DNA from: Bryopsis sp. KO-2023
Taxonomy: Eukaryota; Chlorophyta; Ulvophyceae; Bryopsidales; Bryopsidaceae
Direction of reading: 5' to 3'
DNA: 64,000 nucleotides
NCBI GenBank assembly: GCA_030272585.1
Contig: BSYQ01000013.1
Span: 2,852,001 to 2,916,000 of the forward strand
In this document: positions 60,700 to 64,000 of the stretch, piece by piece
Layout of the letters: each line of letters starts with the position of its first letter
Position numbering within the stretch: the stretch's first letter is position 1
Notes under the pieces: model-generated
What the model was told of the DNA's origin: nothing
Databases searched by the model: none
Seen by the model: only the letters and a program-made list of their open reading frames with translations
Made by a program: the position numbers and the translations under genes

Positions 60700-61695
60700 A
60701 GAAAAACACCACGAACGGTGATTGGATTGGATGCGAACTTTGTCGCAGGGGGGGGGGATTCAGTTTGTTTGGTTTTTTTTACCCTGTGGTCGTCGCAAGC
60801 CTTCGCCTACGTCGAGTCATTACAGGAACGGGATTTTCTTACTAGAAAAATGTGGCACAGGCTACGGTTCCTTTTCTGGCTTTTTTTTTTCTTTCTCCAG
60901 CAAACTCTCAGCGGTGTGCGCTGGCCATGGTGAAGTTTGGAGGACACCCCACACAGGGAAGTAACCTTCGTGACTTCATTGGAATGAGCCAAATGGTTTA
61001 CCGTTTGGTCAATGATTGAAAAGGGCTCAGCTGACTGCCCTGCGAGGCTGTTTTGCGACTCACAATCATAGCCCCATACATATTTTGTATTGGGACGGAG
61101 TTTGCCTTTCACCTTGCTCCACTCATCCAACATAGGGAGGGCTCTCTTTTTGCTGTGGGTTGTAATTATTGATAGATTGATTGACAAACAAACGAACGAA
61201 CATAATTACACATTGTTGTCGTGAGCTTTCAGTCACAACGATATGCAGGGTTTTTTCATACACACAGAGACGAATCTTGCGAAATCTTACAAAAGACAAT
61301 CAGAGCTCCCTCCTTTTGTTTCCCTCGGAACACAACCAACCAGAGTCATAACTTCCTAACTGACATAACTCCTCCAACTGACTCAACTTATAACGCCCAC
61401 TTTGGCCTGGCCATTTCTCGGGTCTACAACAACATTAATTACACAATTGATTAACAGAAAGGGATTTTTTTTCTCCTTCATTCACATCGTTTCTTTCCAT
61501 TTGCATTTTTTTTCCCAAAGGAAAAAAAAAGACATCAAAAAATCCTAAGGAATTCGTTGGGGGGGGGGTGATTTTAATCTTCACCAAAGCTGAGGTAATG
61601 CTCGCTACACCCACTGTCGCTCCGTTTCGATCGCCATAAAAACCTTGTTTCTTGGTGGAATTCTTTGAAAGAAACTTTCCAAAACAAAAAAAAAA

Positions 61696-63451
61696 ATGGA
61701 TGAGGACGCCAAACGAAAAAAGAGGGAGCAAGCTGAGGCGCGCAGACGTCGTATTCTGGAGCGCAGCGGGGCGCGGTTGAGCGCGATCACTGGGGAAACG
61801 GAATCCGCTGCGCAAGGTGCGAGGGGCTGCTGTTTCGCGTGCGACCTGCGTTGAATTAATACGGGAAATATAGAAATGTTTGTGTTTTTTTTATTTTTCT
61901 TGGGGGAATGGGTTTGATCCATTATGGCAATAGAGATTGTCTTTTTTAAAACTAGGTTTAAATCTTTTGTGAATGAGGCCAGGTGAATTTGTTTTTCTTT
62001 GTGGGGTAACCATAATTGGGCAAATGTTATGCAAATTCGATTCTTTTGGTGTTATTTATGTCCAAAAGAATAAATCTATGTATTATATCAAATAGAGTAA
62101 TGAATTGATGGTGAAAAGTTTGCATGGGCAATGGAAAGTCGTTATTTTTATTTTATTTTTTATTTTGTTATTTTTGTGGGGGGGAAGGGGGGCCAAAATG
62201 ATCGACTGAACTGCGAGAAGTATCCTCAGAAAAAAAAAACGGGGGTTTTCTTTGCTGATCATGAATACTATGAATCCCATTGTGGATAGAAAATTAAAAA
62301 AATCTGTCCTCAAAAAGATATTGGTTTTAGTTTTTCAGTTTCGATCTCTAGAAAATATTCTGGTGTCGGCCTTGTTTTCCTTCTCTTTTTCTTTCAAAAC
62401 ATATGTGTATTATTTCATGCGTTTTTTTAACACCAGAGCATTGATATTGACATCCTTGTGGGGCACCTATGCGAATGCCCAGAAAATTTAACATCGGATA
62501 TTTTTAAAAGAATAAAAAATTTGTGCCTTTCTTTCTCTAGGAGAAGATACCTCCCCCCCATTGCCAGCCCCCGAAACCTCTCGTGCCCCCATGTCAGACA
62601 CCCCACCCCCCACAGAAACCCCATCGAACCCCTCCCCGCCTGCAAGCTTCCAGCAATCGAGACCCAGCCAACCCAGAAACGAATCCTCGCCAGTCAGACA
62701 TGAAAGCCCATCGCCTTCCCCAGAGGTCCTCATGAAATCCAAGTTAAAAAACCTCGTAATCGGCTCCCCCAATGCTGGGGGGAGAGAGGGGGGGCTCGCT
62801 ATACCAGCAGCCGCCAGTTTCAGGGCGGTGGGCTTGGTGTTTGATTTCACTAGAGTGTTTCAAATTTTGACGGCTGTGATTTTGGGGATAGCGGCGGCGG
62901 TGGGTGTGGATTATGGGATGTCGCCCCTGCTGGGATTGCTCATGGCAGAGGTATGTGTGTTTTTTTGGGGGGGATGTTTGTATAGGGTTCTTTTTACACG
63001 AAAAAGAAAAACAAAGAGGTGAAGAAAATCCACCCTCCCCCCCCCAAAAAATTGAGACTTTGTGATTTTGAAGTGATTGAAAAACGATTTTTTTTTTGGA
63101 AAATAGGACCTGATAGTGCTTGAAAAAAAAACAAGATATTGAACATAACAAAAAATAAAAAATAGGATGATTAGATTGAGGATATGTCTATATAGATGTA
63201 AGCGTGGTAGAAACAAGACAAAATGTTTTCAAAGTGCCTTTTATTTTTATTTTTAGCGAGAATGGTCGAATCTCGAGGCATTAATTCGAGTGGAAAAGCT
63301 ATTGCGCGTTTTTTTTCCCCAGTATTAATTACTCTTCAGATTTTAAGAATTATTTTCTGTTGTTTTATAATTTTTTTCCTTCTAACAGGCGATGGTGATT
63401 GGGGGCGGATGGTGTGTAATGGCAATGAACCCCTATTATATGGAAGATTTG
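61696..63451 (+). CDS. GET2: GET2/CAMLG-like receptor for tail-anchored protein insertion
   Basis: Four exons join in frame: 61696-61816, 62541-62950, 63257-63307 and 63389-63451. The last donor (GTAAGG at 63452) indicates at least one more exon near or beyond the window end. The N-terminus reads MDEDAKRKKREQAEARRRRI then LERSGARLSAITGE. This fits the Get2/CAML signature, a basic cluster followed by an R-I-L-x-x-(S/G)-x-x-R-(I/L) core that captures the Get3/TRC40 targeting factor. A long Pro/Ser-rich linker follows, then hydrophobic helices (VFQILTAVILGIAAAVGV, MSPLLGLLMAE) and EWSNLEALIRVEKLL, then AMVIGGGWCVMAMNP. Three C-terminal membrane spans are typical of the family, which inserts tail-anchored proteins at the ER with GET1/WRB. 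The start is the first ATG, directly before the motif. Sequence conservation in this family is low, so the call rests mainly on the N-terminal motif plus layout. Confidence 0.72.
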
Positions 63452-64000
63452 GTAAGGGTTTTCAATTTTCCAAACTGACGAAACCTTTTCGAGCTTTTTT
63501 TGTTTTGTTTTTTTTTTGGGGGGGGGCATTTCTTTTCAATTAAGCAAAAGTCTGACCATTGTGATGAGCAACAGTTCTTTTTTTCTTTTCAAAATCCAAT
63601 AGTGAGAACCCTATGCAACCCATCCACTATGCAAATTAAGATGATATGGGTTCACCATTCCAGCAATAACCAGTCAACCCCTCCTGCCAAACCAGGGTTT
63701 TTCTCTGAAGGCCATTATTACTTTGTTACCTTTCGTATTTTTTATAATTCAAACTCCTTTACCCAAGAATGCCCATCCTCGTAATATCCACCCCCCTCCC
63801 CCCCCCCAAAAAAAAAAGTTTCAAAATAAATAAGAATAAGAAAAGAGGGATCCCCTTTGTTTTACTCAAATAATAATTTAAACTGCCCCTCCGCTCTATT
63901 TTAAAATTTTCTGTCTTCCACTCCATTTTGTATTTCCTCTCCACTCAACATGCATATATATTTTTTTCATTTTTTTCCCCTTCATACACAGGCCACACAA
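63452..64000. other. Intron or 3' region of the GET2-like gene at the window edge
   Basis: It begins with a splice donor. It includes a T-run to G-run junction (about 63509-63526) and a C-run/A-run (about 63797-63818). No next exon is certain before the window ends. Confidence 0.4.

Noticed and set aside
60807-61187. Minus-strand 126-codon ORF
   Set aside because: No recognisable domain, no splice context and no support from neighbours. Frames of this length arise by chance here.
1-64000. CRISPR arrays, rRNA genes, operons with ribosome binding sites
   Set aside because: None seen. The spliced genes make this nuclear eukaryotic DNA, where such bacterial features are not expected.

Overview
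This is nuclear DNA of an intron-rich eukaryote. Most recognisable genes have several exons with GT-AG introns, and their reading frames join exactly across the splice sites given below. A gene resembling the plastid translocase subunit SecE, with a basic leader resembling a transit peptide, points to a plastid-bearing organism. A green or related alga is my best guess, but the lineage is not proven. Introns and spacers are rich in long homopolymers, often a pyrimidine run that switches abruptly to a purine run (C-run to A-run, or T-run to G-run).

Left third (1-21.3 kb): a direct tandem duplication with a unit of about 10.3-10.6 kb. Each unit holds, on the minus strand, a decayed gene for cyclase-associated protein (CAP/Srv2). 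On the plus strand it holds a multi-exon gene for a secreted-leader, LRR-like protein whose last exon encodes about six membrane segments, tentatively XK-like. The second copy looks largely intact. The first has lost its start codon and carries in-frame stops in early exons, yet its long last exon is still open.

Middle (21.3-38 kb): an unidentified five-exon minus-strand gene with a SUMO-interacting-like motif; a possible single-exon ORF with an N-myristoylation-like start; a 2.97 kb CACTA-type DNA transposon (26634-29606) with inverted ends, an apparent AAA target duplication, subterminal TCGTACGA palindromes and two outward-facing tRNA-like mini-hairpins; and two related minus-strand genes for AGC-like kinases. 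One kinase is a degenerate partial copy. The other is a complete six-exon, membrane-anchored predicted pseudokinase. Each is followed by a copy of a paired-hairpin repeat.

Right part (38-64 kb): conserved housekeeping genes. UTP13/TBL3 (14 exons, minus, SSU processome) is head to head with a seven-exon gene that fuses a YkgJ-type Cys-cluster domain to a METTL13/spermidine-synthase-like methyltransferase. Then come a single-exon multi-membrane protein, the SecE-like gene (head to head with it), a secreted Ala-rich/Cys-tailed protein, a Mpo1/DUF962 membrane protein, and a GET2/CAMLG-like receptor for tail-anchored proteins that runs to or past the window edge. The genes are mostly unrelated in pathway, as expected for eukaryotic gene order.
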